From Herbaspirillum robiniae (GTDB lineage: Bacteria; Pseudomonadota; Gammaproteobacteria; Burkholderiales; Burkholderiaceae_D): 64,000 bases of DNA. Where the stretch lies: positions 1-64,000 of the forward strand of contig NZ_NJGU01000015.1 in NCBI RefSeq assembly GCF_002213415.1, given 5' to 3'. Below are positions 9,121 to 17,680 of this stretch, in pieces (position 1 is the stretch's first letter; the number at the start of each line of letters is the position of its first letter). The position numbers and the translations under genes are program-made. The notes under the pieces were generated by a model that was given only the letters and a program-made list of their open reading frames with translations, ran no database searches and had not been told where the DNA came from.

Positions 9121-11811
9121 ATGAAGATCTTCAAACCGGACAATCTCGCCCTGCTGTACCGCAACTTCCGCCTGGGCCAGGACAAGCTGCTCTCGCTGGG
9201 CATGATGGCGCTGTTCCCGCTGGGCCGCAGCGGCATCCCCGAGCTGCTGGGCGAAGCGCAGCTGTGGCAGAACGTGGCCAAGGCGCTGGGCGCCGATGCC
9301 ATGCTCGATGGCGGGATGCCCAAACCGGCCGGCGAATTCTTCGTCTACGGTGCGGCGCATGCTGGCGAGGGAAAACAAGTCCAGCAGATCGAGGTGATCG
9401 CCGGCGTGGCGGGCCTGCGCAAGTCGCTGTATGTGTTTGGCGACCGCCAGTTCGGGATGATGAATGCCTCCGCGCCGCAAGCGTTCTCGCTGATGCCGTT
9501 GACGCGCGAGCGGGCCTTCGGCGGCGAAGGTTTCAACGCCAACCCGATGGGCAAGGGCTTCGCCGACGTCAAAGGCGTCGACGGCCAGGCCGTGCGCCCG
9601 CTGCCCAACGTCGAATCTCCCGGCCAGCTGATGGTCAGCCGTGGCGACAAGCCGGCGCCGGCCGGCTACTGGGCGCTGCCGGTAGATGCCGAGCAACGTA
9701 CGCGCCTGCTGGGCAAGTTCGACGATCGCTGGCTGCAGAAGACTTGGCCCTATTTGCCGGAAGACACGCATGCAGAGTATTTCCACGAGGCGCCGGTCGA
9801 CCAGCGCATCAAGGGCTTCTTCCGTGGCGACGACGCATTCGAGCTGGTCAACCTGCATCCGCAGCAGCAACGTATCACCGGCCGCCTGCCGGCGCTGCGC
9901 GCACGCTGTTTCGTCAACCAGCGCCAGGGCGCCATTGATAAGTTCACCGAGCTGGAGACGCGCGCCGAGACGGTGTGGCTGTTCCCCGAACTGGAATGCG
10001 GCATTGTGCTGTATCGCGCCACCGCGCGCGTGGCCGACGACGATGCCGACGACGTGCTGCATGTGATGGCCGAATGGGAGGAGCTGGCGTCGGCGCCGTT
10101 GTCCTTCGATCATTACCACCAACTGTTCAATAGCCAGTTGCCGGGCGCCGCCGCCGCGGTGGAGGCCGCTGGGGCAGAGGTGTTCGCCCCGGAGGCATCT
10201 GTGCCGGCAAGCGCGCCGGCCATGCCCGCCGTCGCGGCGCCGGCGGCTGTGGCTGCCGTTGCGGCGGTCTCGCCGGAGATGGCGGAGTTGCAGGCGATGG
10301 TCGCCGAGCTGGAGCAACAGACGCGCGCAATGATGGACAAGCATGGCCTGACCGACAAGGACGTCGAGAAATATCTCCAGCCCGAGCCGGCCGATGAGGC
10401 GCCTGTCGCCGAGGGCAGCCTGGAGCAGGAAATCGCCAAGGCCGAGGCGGAAACCCGCAAGCTCATGGAGCAGCACGGCCTGACCGACAAGGATGTCGAG
10501 AAATACATCGCGCAGCCTCAGGAGGAGGCGCCGGCCAGCCTGGCCGAGATGAAGCGGATGATGCTCGACATGGAACGCCAGAGCGACCAGATGCTGGCCG
10601 ATGCCGGGCTGACCAGGGACAAGGTGCGCGAACTGATGGCGGCCAATGCCGATACCGCCCATCTCGCCGCCGAACTGGATGCGCCTCTGTCCAGCGTGGA
10701 GCAGATATTTACTCAACTCGAGGCGCTGGATGCGGCTGCGCTCCCTGCTGTCGCAGCGGCCACGGCGGTTCCCGTGCTCGCGCCGCCGGCGCCGGCCGTG
10801 GAACCGGCTCCCGAGGCCAAGCTCACCCGCGAGCAGGTGGTGGAGCGTCACGCCGCCGGCCGCAGCCTGGCCGGGCTCGACCTGACGGGCCTGGATCTGT
10901 CCGGCCTGAACCTGCGCGGCGCGGATTTCTCCGGCGCCTTGCTGGAAGGCACGCAGTTCAAGGGTAGCCAGCTGGGCGGCGGCGTCTTTGAGCAGGCCCT
11001 GATGGCGGGCGCCGATTTCAGCGAGACCGATCTCGCCGGCGCGCGACTGGTCAAGGCCAGTGCGTCTTCCGCCAATTTCGTCAAGGCGCGTCTGCATGAA
11101 GCTGATCTGAGCGGCGCCGATTTCACCGGCAGCGATTTCGAGGGCGCGCAGTTGCAACGCTCGATATTGCTGGGCGCGACCTTCGACCAAAGCAAGATGC
11201 CGGGTCTGCTGGCCGCCGGCTGCGATGCCGCACAGGCCAGCTTCGAGGACGCAAGGTTGGATGGGGCCGATTTTTCCGGCGCGGCGCTGCAGCGCGCGCG
11301 TTTCAACGGCAGCGCGCTGGCGCAGGCCCGTTTCGACGGCGCGCGTTGCTCGCAGGCCGAGTTCTACGGCGTACAGGCCGCGCAAGCCAATTTCGCCGGC
11401 GCCGACCTGGCCGCATCGCGTGCAGACGGCACCAGCCTCTTCGACGGCGCCTCGTTTGCAGGAGCGGTCCTGCAGCGCGCGGCATGGGACGGTGTGTCCA
11501 TCCGGCAGGCCAACCTGGAGCAGGCACTGCTGGACGACGCCGACTTCAGTCGCGCCCAGGCTGCCGGCGCACGGTTCCTGCGCGCCTCGGCCAAGGCGGC
11601 GCGCTTCGACAAGGCGGATCTTTCCGGCGCTGACCTGAGCACCATCAATCTGTTCAAGGGATCGATGCGTTCGGCCAAGGTCGGCGATGCGCGGATGCAG
11701 ATGGCCAATCTGTACGGTGTGGATTTCCATGAAACGGTTCCGGCGCGCGCCGCGCTGGAAGGTTCTGATATCAATCGCACGGTGCTGGCGCTGCGCGGCA
11801 TGAAGACATGA
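9121..11811 (+). CDS. DUF2169 and pentapeptide-repeat T6SS adaptor protein
   Basis: The 896-residue product has three parts. Residues about 1-310 match the DUF2169 family, known as an adaptor that loads PAAR-type tips and effectors onto VgrG. Residues about 395-540 hold three repeats of about 43 residues, two with the motif HGLTDKDVEKY (near 408 and 452) and a diverged third near 494. Residues about 580-885 are pentapeptide repeats of the A(D/N)LSG type, which fold into a right-handed square beta-helix. Ala/Pro-rich linkers separate the parts. The gene starts 16 bp after vgrG, with the ATG at 9121 after a GGAGACA ribosome site. A role as an adaptor between VgrG and the DUF4150 tip is inferred from family and position. 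Confidence 0.88.
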   Translation: MKIFKPDNLALLYRNFRLGQDKLLSLGMMALFPLGRSGIPELLGEAQLWQNVAKALGADAMLDGGMPKPAGEFFVYGAAHAGEGKQVQQIEVIAGVAGLRKSLYVFGDRQFGMMNASAPQAFSLMPLTRERAFGGEGFNANPMGKGFADVKGVDGQAVRPLPNVESPGQLMVSRGDKPAPAGYWALPVDAEQRTRLLGKFDDRWLQKTWPYLPEDTHAEYFHEAPVDQRIKGFFRGDDAFELVNLHPQQQRITGRLPALRARCFVNQRQGAIDKFTELETRAETVWLFPELECGIVLYRATARVADDDADDVLHVMAEWEELASAPLSFDHYHQLFNSQLPGAAAAVEAAGAEVFAPEASVPASAPAMPAVAAPAAVAAVAAVSPEMAELQAMVAELEQQTRAMMDKHGLTDKDVEKYLQPEPADEAPVAEGSLEQEIAKAEAETRKLMEQHGLTDKDVEKYIAQPQEEAPASLAEMKRMMLDMERQSDQMLADAGLTRDKVRELMAANADTAHLAAELDAPLSSVEQIFTQLEALDAAALPAVAAATAVPVLAPPAPAVEPAPEAKLTREQVVERHAAGRSLAGLDLTGLDLSGLNLRGADFSGALLEGTQFKGSQLGGGVFEQALMAGADFSETDLAGARLVKASASSANFVKARLHEADLSGADFTGSDFEGAQLQRSILLGATFDQSKMPGLLAAGCDAAQASFEDARLDGADFSGAALQRARFNGSALAQARFDGARCSQAEFYGVQAAQANFAGADLAASRADGTSLFDGASFAGAVLQRAAWDGVSIRQANLEQALLDDADFSRAQAAGARFLRASAKAARFDKADLSGADLSTINLFKGSMRSAKVGDARMQMANLYGVDFHETVPARAALEGSDINRTVLALRGMKT

Positions 11812-11824
11812 GCGGAGGCAAGCG

Positions 11825-12886
11825 ATGGACGCGCAACAACTGATTGAGCAATTGCAGGCGCAGAAGTATCTGGCCGATGCGGATCTGTCCGGCCTGGACC
11901 TGTCCGGCGGCGATTTTTCTCAATGCCATCTGGAACGGGTGAAGCTGGTGGGCGCGATCTTGCGCGGCGCCAATCTGGAAGGCAGCACCCTGCAGCAATG
12001 CGATCTGTCCGGCGCTGTGCTGGAGCAGGCGGTGTTGACGCAGGCGCAATTCGTGCAGATCGGGTTGAAGGGCGCTGTCCTGCGCGGCGCACGCGCGGAG
12101 TCGGTCTCATTTGACGGCGTCGATTTTGACGCGGTTGACGCCGGTGCAGCGGATTTCAGCAGCGCGTTTTTCTCCTCTTGTCGCTTCGCCGGAACGCGGA
12201 TGCAGGGTGTGCGCCTGTTCAAGGCGGATTGCCACGCCTGCAGCTTCGAGTCGCTGGACCTGGCGCAGGCCGACCTGACGCGCTGGACCGTACTCGACAG
12301 CGACCTTTCCAAGGTGACGTTCAGCCAATGTCGCATGGAGCAGGCGTATCTGCGCAACTGTGCGCTTGGCGGCCAGCGCTTTCCCGGTTGCGACCTGACC
12401 ATGGCCAACTTCCACGGCTCGCAACTGCAGAAGGCTGATTTTTCCAACGCCGTACTGGACCGCAGCAGCTTCATTGCCGCCGATCTTAGCGAGGCCAATT
12501 TGTCCGGCGTGCGCGGCACGTATGTCGGCCTGGTGGAGACGCTGTTGCACAAGGCCGATCTGTCGCGCGGCATGTTCGAGATGTGCGACGCTACCGATGC
12601 CGACTTCGGCCAGGTGCGCGCCGGCCAGTCGCGCTGGCACATGTCGGTGTTCAAACGCGCCAAGGCAGCCGGCGCCGTTTTTTCCGGCGCTCAATTGATC
12701 TATTGCGACTTGTCGCACGCCGACTTTTCGACTGCCGATTGCAGCGGCGTCGACCTGTCCGGCGCCGACATCCACGGCCTGCAGCAAAAGGATACGCGAT
12801 GGGATGGCGCCAATTTCGACGGTGTGCGGCCCACCGACCCGATACAGGAAAAGGCCGAGCAGTGGCAACCGCGCCAACCGGCCTGA
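11825..12886 (+). CDS. Pentapeptide-repeat protein of the T6SS island
   Basis: The 353-residue product is built almost wholly of pentapeptide repeats: ADLSGLDLSGGDF at the start, then repeated A(D/N)(L/F)XX units to about residue 340. It has no signal peptide and no visible catalytic domain. It begins 13 bp after the DUF2169 protein, whose C-terminal third has the same repeat type, so the two may be a split or duplicated pair. Pentapeptide-repeat proteins are common in VgrG islands, where they probably act as scaffolds or chaperones. Here that is inference from position. A toxin role is possible but no sequence evidence supports it. Confidence 0.85.
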   Translation: MDAQQLIEQLQAQKYLADADLSGLDLSGGDFSQCHLERVKLVGAILRGANLEGSTLQQCDLSGAVLEQAVLTQAQFVQIGLKGAVLRGARAESVSFDGVDFDAVDAGAADFSSAFFSSCRFAGTRMQGVRLFKADCHACSFESLDLAQADLTRWTVLDSDLSKVTFSQCRMEQAYLRNCALGGQRFPGCDLTMANFHGSQLQKADFSNAVLDRSSFIAADLSEANLSGVRGTYVGLVETLLHKADLSRGMFEMCDATDADFGQVRAGQSRWHMSVFKRAKAAGAVFSGAQLIYCDLSHADFSTADCSGVDLSGADIHGLQQKDTRWDGANFDGVRPTDPIQEKAEQWQPRQPA

Positions 12887-12908
12887 ACACAGACAGAAAG
12901 GGAAAGGA

Positions 12909-13574
12909 ATGACGATGAACAACGCACTGGTTTCCATGACCCGCCCCGGCGCCGAGGCTGCCGTCGGCTTGCACTACGCGACCGTGACCGGCCGCAGCGA
13001 CAAGTGGTATTTTCTGGGCGCCGCCGACATCGGGCGGGCACAGCGCGCCGACAGTTGCCTGGTCGAGCCCGATTGCGGCGACACCGTGCTGGTGTGCGCC
13101 GGCGGCGGCAACGCCCCGGCCTACATCCTGGCGGTGCTGGCCCGCGCCGAGCGCGATAGCGCGGTGCTGGCCTTGCCCGGCGGTGTGGCGCTGAACACCG
13201 ACCATGGCAAGCTGACGGTCAGCGGCCGCCAGCTGGAGATGGCGGCGACCGAAAGCCTGACGTTGCATGCACCGAAGCTGGGTGTAGCGGCATTGCTCGG
13301 CGAGCTGAAGTTCGGATCATTGGAGACCTCGGCGCAGCAAGTGCAGGCGCGCTTCGGCGCGGTAAGCCTGATGGCCAGGGCCTTGAACTCCACTGTCGGT
13401 CGGCTGGTGCAGAGAGCGAAAAACAGCCTGCGATGGATCGAAGGGCTGGACGAGACACGCGCCGGTCGAGTGCGAGCGCAGGTGGAAGGGCGCCATGAAG
13501 TGCGCGCCGGCCATGCCACCCTCATCGCCGAGGGCCAGGTCAAGATCGATGGTACGAAGATCGACCTGGGTTGA
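12909..13574 (+). CDS. DUF3540 family T6SS-associated protein
   Basis: The 221-residue product starts at the ATG at 12909, placed by a strong AAAGGGAAAGGA ribosome site just upstream. An open frame reaches 105 bp further into the previous gene but has no family match in that part. The N-terminal half is a compact beta domain with AYILAVLARAE, and the rest is beta-strand repeats ending KIDGTKIDLG. This resembles the DUF3540 proteins that sit between DUF2169 and DUF4150 genes in many T6SS islands. Its last residues resemble the tails of both VgrG proteins (DGSLVKLG and DGSLLKLG). It may form a spike-like segment or help tip loading. No enzymatic motif is visible. Confidence 0.82.
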   Translation: MTMNNALVSMTRPGAEAAVGLHYATVTGRSDKWYFLGAADIGRAQRADSCLVEPDCGDTVLVCAGGGNAPAYILAVLARAERDSAVLALPGGVALNTDHGKLTVSGRQLEMAATESLTLHAPKLGVAALLGELKFGSLETSAQQVQARFGAVSLMARALNSTVGRLVQRAKNSLRWIEGLDETRAGRVRAQVEGRHEVRAGHATLIAEGQVKIDGTKIDLG

Positions 13575-13616
13575 TCCCGCGCATCACCGCAACCTGAACA
13601 CCACCAAGGACACATC

Positions 13617-14012
13617 ATGTTCGCAGTCACCAAGCAGAACGGCCAGTGCATGTCGCCGGCGGATGTATGCAAGACCCCGGCCCCGCCGGCGCCGCCGATC
13701 CCGGTTCCCTATCCCAACATCGCCATGCCGATGATGGGCAATCCCGCCACCACCAAGGTCATGATCAGCGGCATGCCGGCCCTGAACAAGGCCTCGAAGA
13801 TCCCGATGAGCAACGGCGACCAGGCCGGCGTAGCCGGCGGATTGGCCTCCAGCAAAATCATGGGGCCGGTGGAATTCGTCATGAGCAGCATGAAGGTCAA
13901 ACTGGAAGGAAACCCGGCCGTGCGTCTGGGCGACACGACCAAGCAGAACGACGGCAACACGGTCGGCGCGGTAACTGCACCCAGCCAGTCCAAGGTCATG
14001 ATCATGAGCTGA
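13617..14012 (+). CDS. DUF4150 PAAR-like spike tip protein
   Basis: The 131-residue product is a DUF4150 (PAAR-like) protein. Cys at residue 11 and Cys 18 flank a proline-rich stretch, followed by IPVPYPNIAMP, a SGMPALNKASKIPMSNGDQAG segment and the late NPAVRLGDTTKQNDGN. PAAR-like proteins cap the VgrG trimer as a sharp tip and can carry effector domains. This one is only the tip, with no C-terminal toxin. It lies 42 bp after the DUF3540 gene and just before the second vgrG, so the island supplies both a tip and its carrier proteins. Confidence 0.87.
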   Translation: MFAVTKQNGQCMSPADVCKTPAPPAPPIPVPYPNIAMPMMGNPATTKVMISGMPALNKASKIPMSNGDQAGVAGGLASSKIMGPVEFVMSSMKVKLEGNPAVRLGDTTKQNDGNTVGAVTAPSQSKVMIMS

Positions 14013-14091
14013 ACGCGCCTTGGCGCACATCAGCAAACCACAACTATTGACACAGGATGTACGTCGACGTCTCGTCGACCGCACGAAGAAT

Positions 14092-16860
14092 ATGAGCAGC
14101 TTATCTTCCAGGCTTGACGCCAACAAACGTTTTGATTTTCAGTCGGAGGCTTTTCCCGGCGGCGGCACGGCAGCCAAATTCGATGTGATCGAGCTGACCG
14201 GACGTGAGGAAATTTCTCGCGGCTTCAGCTTTGAAATCACGCTCGTCTCCGACGATGGCGATGTCGATGCCAAAGCCATGCTGGACAATATCGCCCGGCT
14301 CAATATCTATACCCCGTCTGATCGTACCAAGGGCAAGCCCTATGTTGGCCGCGTCGAGCTATTTGAGCAGCTCAACAGCGTCAATAATCTGCATTTCTAT
14401 CGGGCCGTGCTGGCGCCGCGCATATCCGTCCTGTCGCGCTATCGCGTCAGCGAGGTGTATGTCGGGATGAAGCTGAGCGCGATCTTCGACGCGGTGATCA
14501 AGGAGGAAAATCGCCTGACGGCTACCGACTATCAGATCGCTCTGACCGAGGATTGCGACCGGGAGCTGCCTTTTGTCTGCCAGTATCAGGAGTCTCATCT
14601 CGATTTCCTTTCGCGCCGCATGGAGCGCGAAGGGATCTATCACTTCGTCACCTACGACGGCAACGGGCGAGACAAATGGATGATCGTCGATGATGTCGTC
14701 AAGTTGCCAGCGGCCGTGAGCAGCGTACGCTATGTGCAGGACGGCGGCTCGGACCAGACTGCCGGCGATGTGGTGCTGAGCTTCATTTGTCACAACCGTC
14801 CGCTGTCTCATCGCGTATTGTTGCAAGACTACAATCCGCTGGACGCCAAGTTGGGCACCTTGTCGAGCGAGGCCGAGATCGACGCGAACGGCATCGGAGA
14901 CATCATGCTGTATGGCGAACACTTCGCCGACGCAAAAGAGGGAGCGTTCTATGCGGGTCGTCGGGCCGAGGAACTGCGTTGGCAGGGAGAAGTTTTTGAG
15001 GGGAGCGGGGCGTCGGTGGCCTTGCGCTGCGGCCACTTCATGCAGCTGTCCGGACATCCCAAAGCGTCTTTCAATGCAGAGTTCCTGATCACCAGGGTAG
15101 TGCACGAAGGATCACAGGCGGCGACGCTCCTGGCCGGTGTGCAGAACAGTCCTTACAATACCGTGATCAGTACGTTCTACCGCAATACATTCAGCGCTAT
15201 CCGCCGCAAGGAGCGCAGTGATCCGAAGAAGAGCATTCAGTTCCGTCCTCAGCGCATCACGCCTCGCCCCGCAGTCGCCGGCAGTTTCAGCGCCACCGTT
15301 GAAGGGGAGAGCGCTGATAGCCAATACGCGCAGATTGACGCCAGCGGCCAGTATCGTATCCGCCTGCATTTCGGGCGCGCCAAACGCAATGCAGGCAAGG
15401 CATCGGCGCCGGTTCGCCTGTCGGTTCCGTATGCCACCGGCGCCGCCATGGGCATGCATTTTCCATTGCTGGCGGGTGCAGAGGTGCTGCTGTCGTTCGT
15501 GGATGGCGACCTGGACCGCCCCTATATTGTCAATGCAGTCGCCAATTCCGAGAACACGAACCTCGTCAATTTGGCAAACAAGCAGCTCAATCGCATCGTT
15601 ACACCCGCCAACAATTCGATCACCCTCGACGACACCCGTGGCAAGGAAGTGATCAAACTGAGTTCGCCTACCGACGATGCCATCACTGTGGGAGGCGGCA
15701 CCGGGTTCTTCTCCGCGAGCAGCAGCAATGCGGTATCGGTGGGCGCCACCAACAAGATCTCCGTCGGCCCCAGCACTTCGATTTCGGCCAGCACCGATAC
15801 TTCCATCAGCGCCTCGCTGGCGACCAAGATTTCGCTGGGCATGAGCCTGAGCTATTCGCTCAGCCAGGACATCAAATGGAACTCCAAGTACAGCAAGAGC
15901 CTGTCCATCGATGACGGCGACAGTGTTTCGTTCAAGGATGACGGCAAGGTCAAGTCGACCAACAGCTACGTCATATCGGCCGGCCAAAGCGTGGATATGC
16001 AGGCGCGCACACTGGCCATCGAGGCGGCCAAGAGCACACTCGGCCGGGGCATCGCCACGGTCGCGGCGGTCAACTTTGTGTTGGGCGGGACGATGGCCGG
16101 CGTTCTCGGCGCGCTCGGCGAACAACGCAGCAAGAAAAATACCTACGCCAAGGATACGCCGGTCAACTACGGCACGATGATCGGACAGATGACAGGGACC
16201 GCCGTGACCACCGGCGTGGGCATCGCGGTGATGCACAAGCTGTTCCAGAAGGTGGCCGAGCAATACAAGACGCTCAGTTACGCGAGCAATATCAAGGTGG
16301 ATGGATCGGGCATCCGCGAAACCTATGAAGGTACCCGCTCCTTTACCGAGGTGAAAGGAAGCAACGAAGGCCTGAGCTTTCTGGCGATGCCGGTTGCGCA
16401 ATGGATGGTGCTCAATCCGGTGGTCGATGCGCCACCGACTTATCCGCCGCTGGCCAGCCCGGTCGCAGAGAGCAATACGTCGTCGTTCAAACTGAGCAAT
16501 GCCGGAGCGGCCACGTTGTTTACCGGCACCAAGGTGGATGTGACGACTGCCGCAATCAACCTGAAAGCCAATAGCCTGAAATTCGCAAGTACGACCGGAC
16601 AGGCCAAGGTAGAGGTCGCAGATGCCGCATTCACGACCACCATTGGTACGGCCAGCGTAAAGATGAGCAGCCAGAAGCTGAAAGCCGAGATAACGGGAGG
16701 AGGCATCCTCGCCATCAATAATCAGGGCGCCGGCATGAAGATGGGCAATGCAGCCGTAGCTGTTGCGGCCAGCGGCGTGAAGCTGAGCATGGGCGGCGCC
16801 GCGCTGAGCCTGAAGCCGGTCAGTGTGACCCTCGATGGAAGTCTGCTCAAACTTGGATGA
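14092..16860 (+). CDS. vgrG: Second VgrG (TssI) with C-terminal extension
   Basis: From the ATG at 14092 the product has 922 residues and aligns end to end with the first VgrG of the island. MSSLSSRLDANKRFDF lines up with MASLTHKIAANRRFEF, which is why this ATG is preferred over an in-frame TTG at 14020. It has the gp27-like part, the OB fold (SVPYATGAAMGMHFPLLAGA), a Ser-rich stretch (about 560-590), a hydrophobic segment near 651-676, a second near 693-718, and a beta-rich tail ending TLDGSLLKLG. The charged spacer between the two hydrophobic segments is much shorter than in the first VgrG. It is probably a paralogue loaded by the same adaptor set. Confidence 0.93.
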   Translation: MSSLSSRLDANKRFDFQSEAFPGGGTAAKFDVIELTGREEISRGFSFEITLVSDDGDVDAKAMLDNIARLNIYTPSDRTKGKPYVGRVELFEQLNSVNNLHFYRAVLAPRISVLSRYRVSEVYVGMKLSAIFDAVIKEENRLTATDYQIALTEDCDRELPFVCQYQESHLDFLSRRMEREGIYHFVTYDGNGRDKWMIVDDVVKLPAAVSSVRYVQDGGSDQTAGDVVLSFICHNRPLSHRVLLQDYNPLDAKLGTLSSEAEIDANGIGDIMLYGEHFADAKEGAFYAGRRAEELRWQGEVFEGSGASVALRCGHFMQLSGHPKASFNAEFLITRVVHEGSQAATLLAGVQNSPYNTVISTFYRNTFSAIRRKERSDPKKSIQFRPQRITPRPAVAGSFSATVEGESADSQYAQIDASGQYRIRLHFGRAKRNAGKASAPVRLSVPYATGAAMGMHFPLLAGAEVLLSFVDGDLDRPYIVNAVANSENTNLVNLANKQLNRIVTPANNSITLDDTRGKEVIKLSSPTDDAITVGGGTGFFSASSSNAVSVGATNKISVGPSTSISASTDTSISASLATKISLGMSLSYSLSQDIKWNSKYSKSLSIDDGDSVSFKDDGKVKSTNSYVISAGQSVDMQARTLAIEAAKSTLGRGIATVAAVNFVLGGTMAGVLGALGEQRSKKNTYAKDTPVNYGTMIGQMTGTAVTTGVGIAVMHKLFQKVAEQYKTLSYASNIKVDGSGIRETYEGTRSFTEVKGSNEGLSFLAMPVAQWMVLNPVVDAPPTYPPLASPVAESNTSSFKLSNAGAATLFTGTKVDVTTAAINLKANSLKFASTTGQAKVEVADAAFTTTIGTASVKMSSQKLKAEITGGGILAINNQGAGMKMGNAAVAVAASGVKLSMGGAALSLKPVSVTLDGSLLKLG

Positions 16861-16882
16861 TGCCTTATCGGCAGGAGAACAC

Positions 16883-17662
16883 ATGAAAACCATCTGGATC
16901 ACTTCCCTGGCCAAGAACCCCGCGCGGGTGCAGGCCTTCACCGCCGTCCTGAAGCGTTACGGCCTGGAGGCCAAGGGCCACTTCTGGACCGACGAGCCGG
17001 CCAAGATGGCCTGGCGCGTGGCGCTGGATTCGCTGGTGGAGGCCAAGGCCGATGTCTGGCTGGTGCTGGCCGACGACGAGGAAATGGCCAAGCCCGGCGT
17101 GCGCTACGGCCTGTCGCTGCTGGCCGCCTCGCTGCGCGAGGGCAGCGGGCACGGGTTCCCCATCGTCGCGATGTGGCCGGGCAAGGCGCCGGCGGCAGAC
17201 GCGTTGCCGCCCCTGTTGCGCGACGCCCTGCACCTGGAGGAAGCCAATGCCGCATGGCCGGCCAAGATCGTGGCCAAGGCCAACATGCCCGGCAAGGCGC
17301 AGGCGCCGGAGTATCGGCTGAACGTGGCCGGCGATGAAAAGCTGGGCCAGTGGTTCGAGATCGGCCCGCGCGCGGGCAACTGGGACGGCGTGATGTTCGG
17401 CGTGGCCGGCGAGGGCGCCGAGATCGATTTCCAGGCCGTGGGCGAGGCCGGCGGCCTGCCGGAAAAGACCGTGCTGGAGTATGCGCAGCAGGGCATGAAA
17501 CTGCAGCTGGGCGAGACCGAATACACCGCCTGGGCGGTGCGCAACCAGGTCGGTCCGGGGCAATCGTACTACGCGCGCGTGAAGGGTTGTCCGGCGTCGG
17601 TGCTGTTCATGCCGTATGCGGAAGGCGGCGACGCCGAGGCGACGGTGCTGCGGCTGTCCTGA
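16883..17662 (+). CDS. Uncharacterised protein at the end of the VgrG island
   Basis: The 259-residue product starts at the ATG at 16883, 10 bp after an AGGAG site. The family is not recognised. Residues 1-140 begin MKTIWITSLAKNPARVQAF and look like an alternating alpha/beta fold (TIWITS, VWLVLADD, FPIVAMW). Residues about 150-259 look like a beta-sheet domain (WFEIGPRAGNWDGVMFGV, SYYARVKG). There is no signal peptide and no membrane segment. It follows the second vgrG by 22 bp and converges on the glycine-zipper gene 18 bp away. Being the last gene of the island, it could be a cargo, an immunity protein or a chaperone. None of these is supported beyond position. Confidence 0.7.
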   Translation: MKTIWITSLAKNPARVQAFTAVLKRYGLEAKGHFWTDEPAKMAWRVALDSLVEAKADVWLVLADDEEMAKPGVRYGLSLLAASLREGSGHGFPIVAMWPGKAPAADALPPLLRDALHLEEANAAWPAKIVAKANMPGKAQAPEYRLNVAGDEKLGQWFEIGPRAGNWDGVMFGVAGEGAEIDFQAVGEAGGLPEKTVLEYAQQGMKLQLGETEYTAWAVRNQVGPGQSYYARVKGCPASVLFMPYAEGGDAEATVLRLS

Positions 17663-17680
17663 ACCGGGCCTGGGCCGCGC

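Noticed and set aside
14020..14091. TTG start giving a longer second VgrG
   Set aside because: The extra 24 residues have no counterpart in the first VgrG, whereas the ATG at 14092 aligns exactly with its start.
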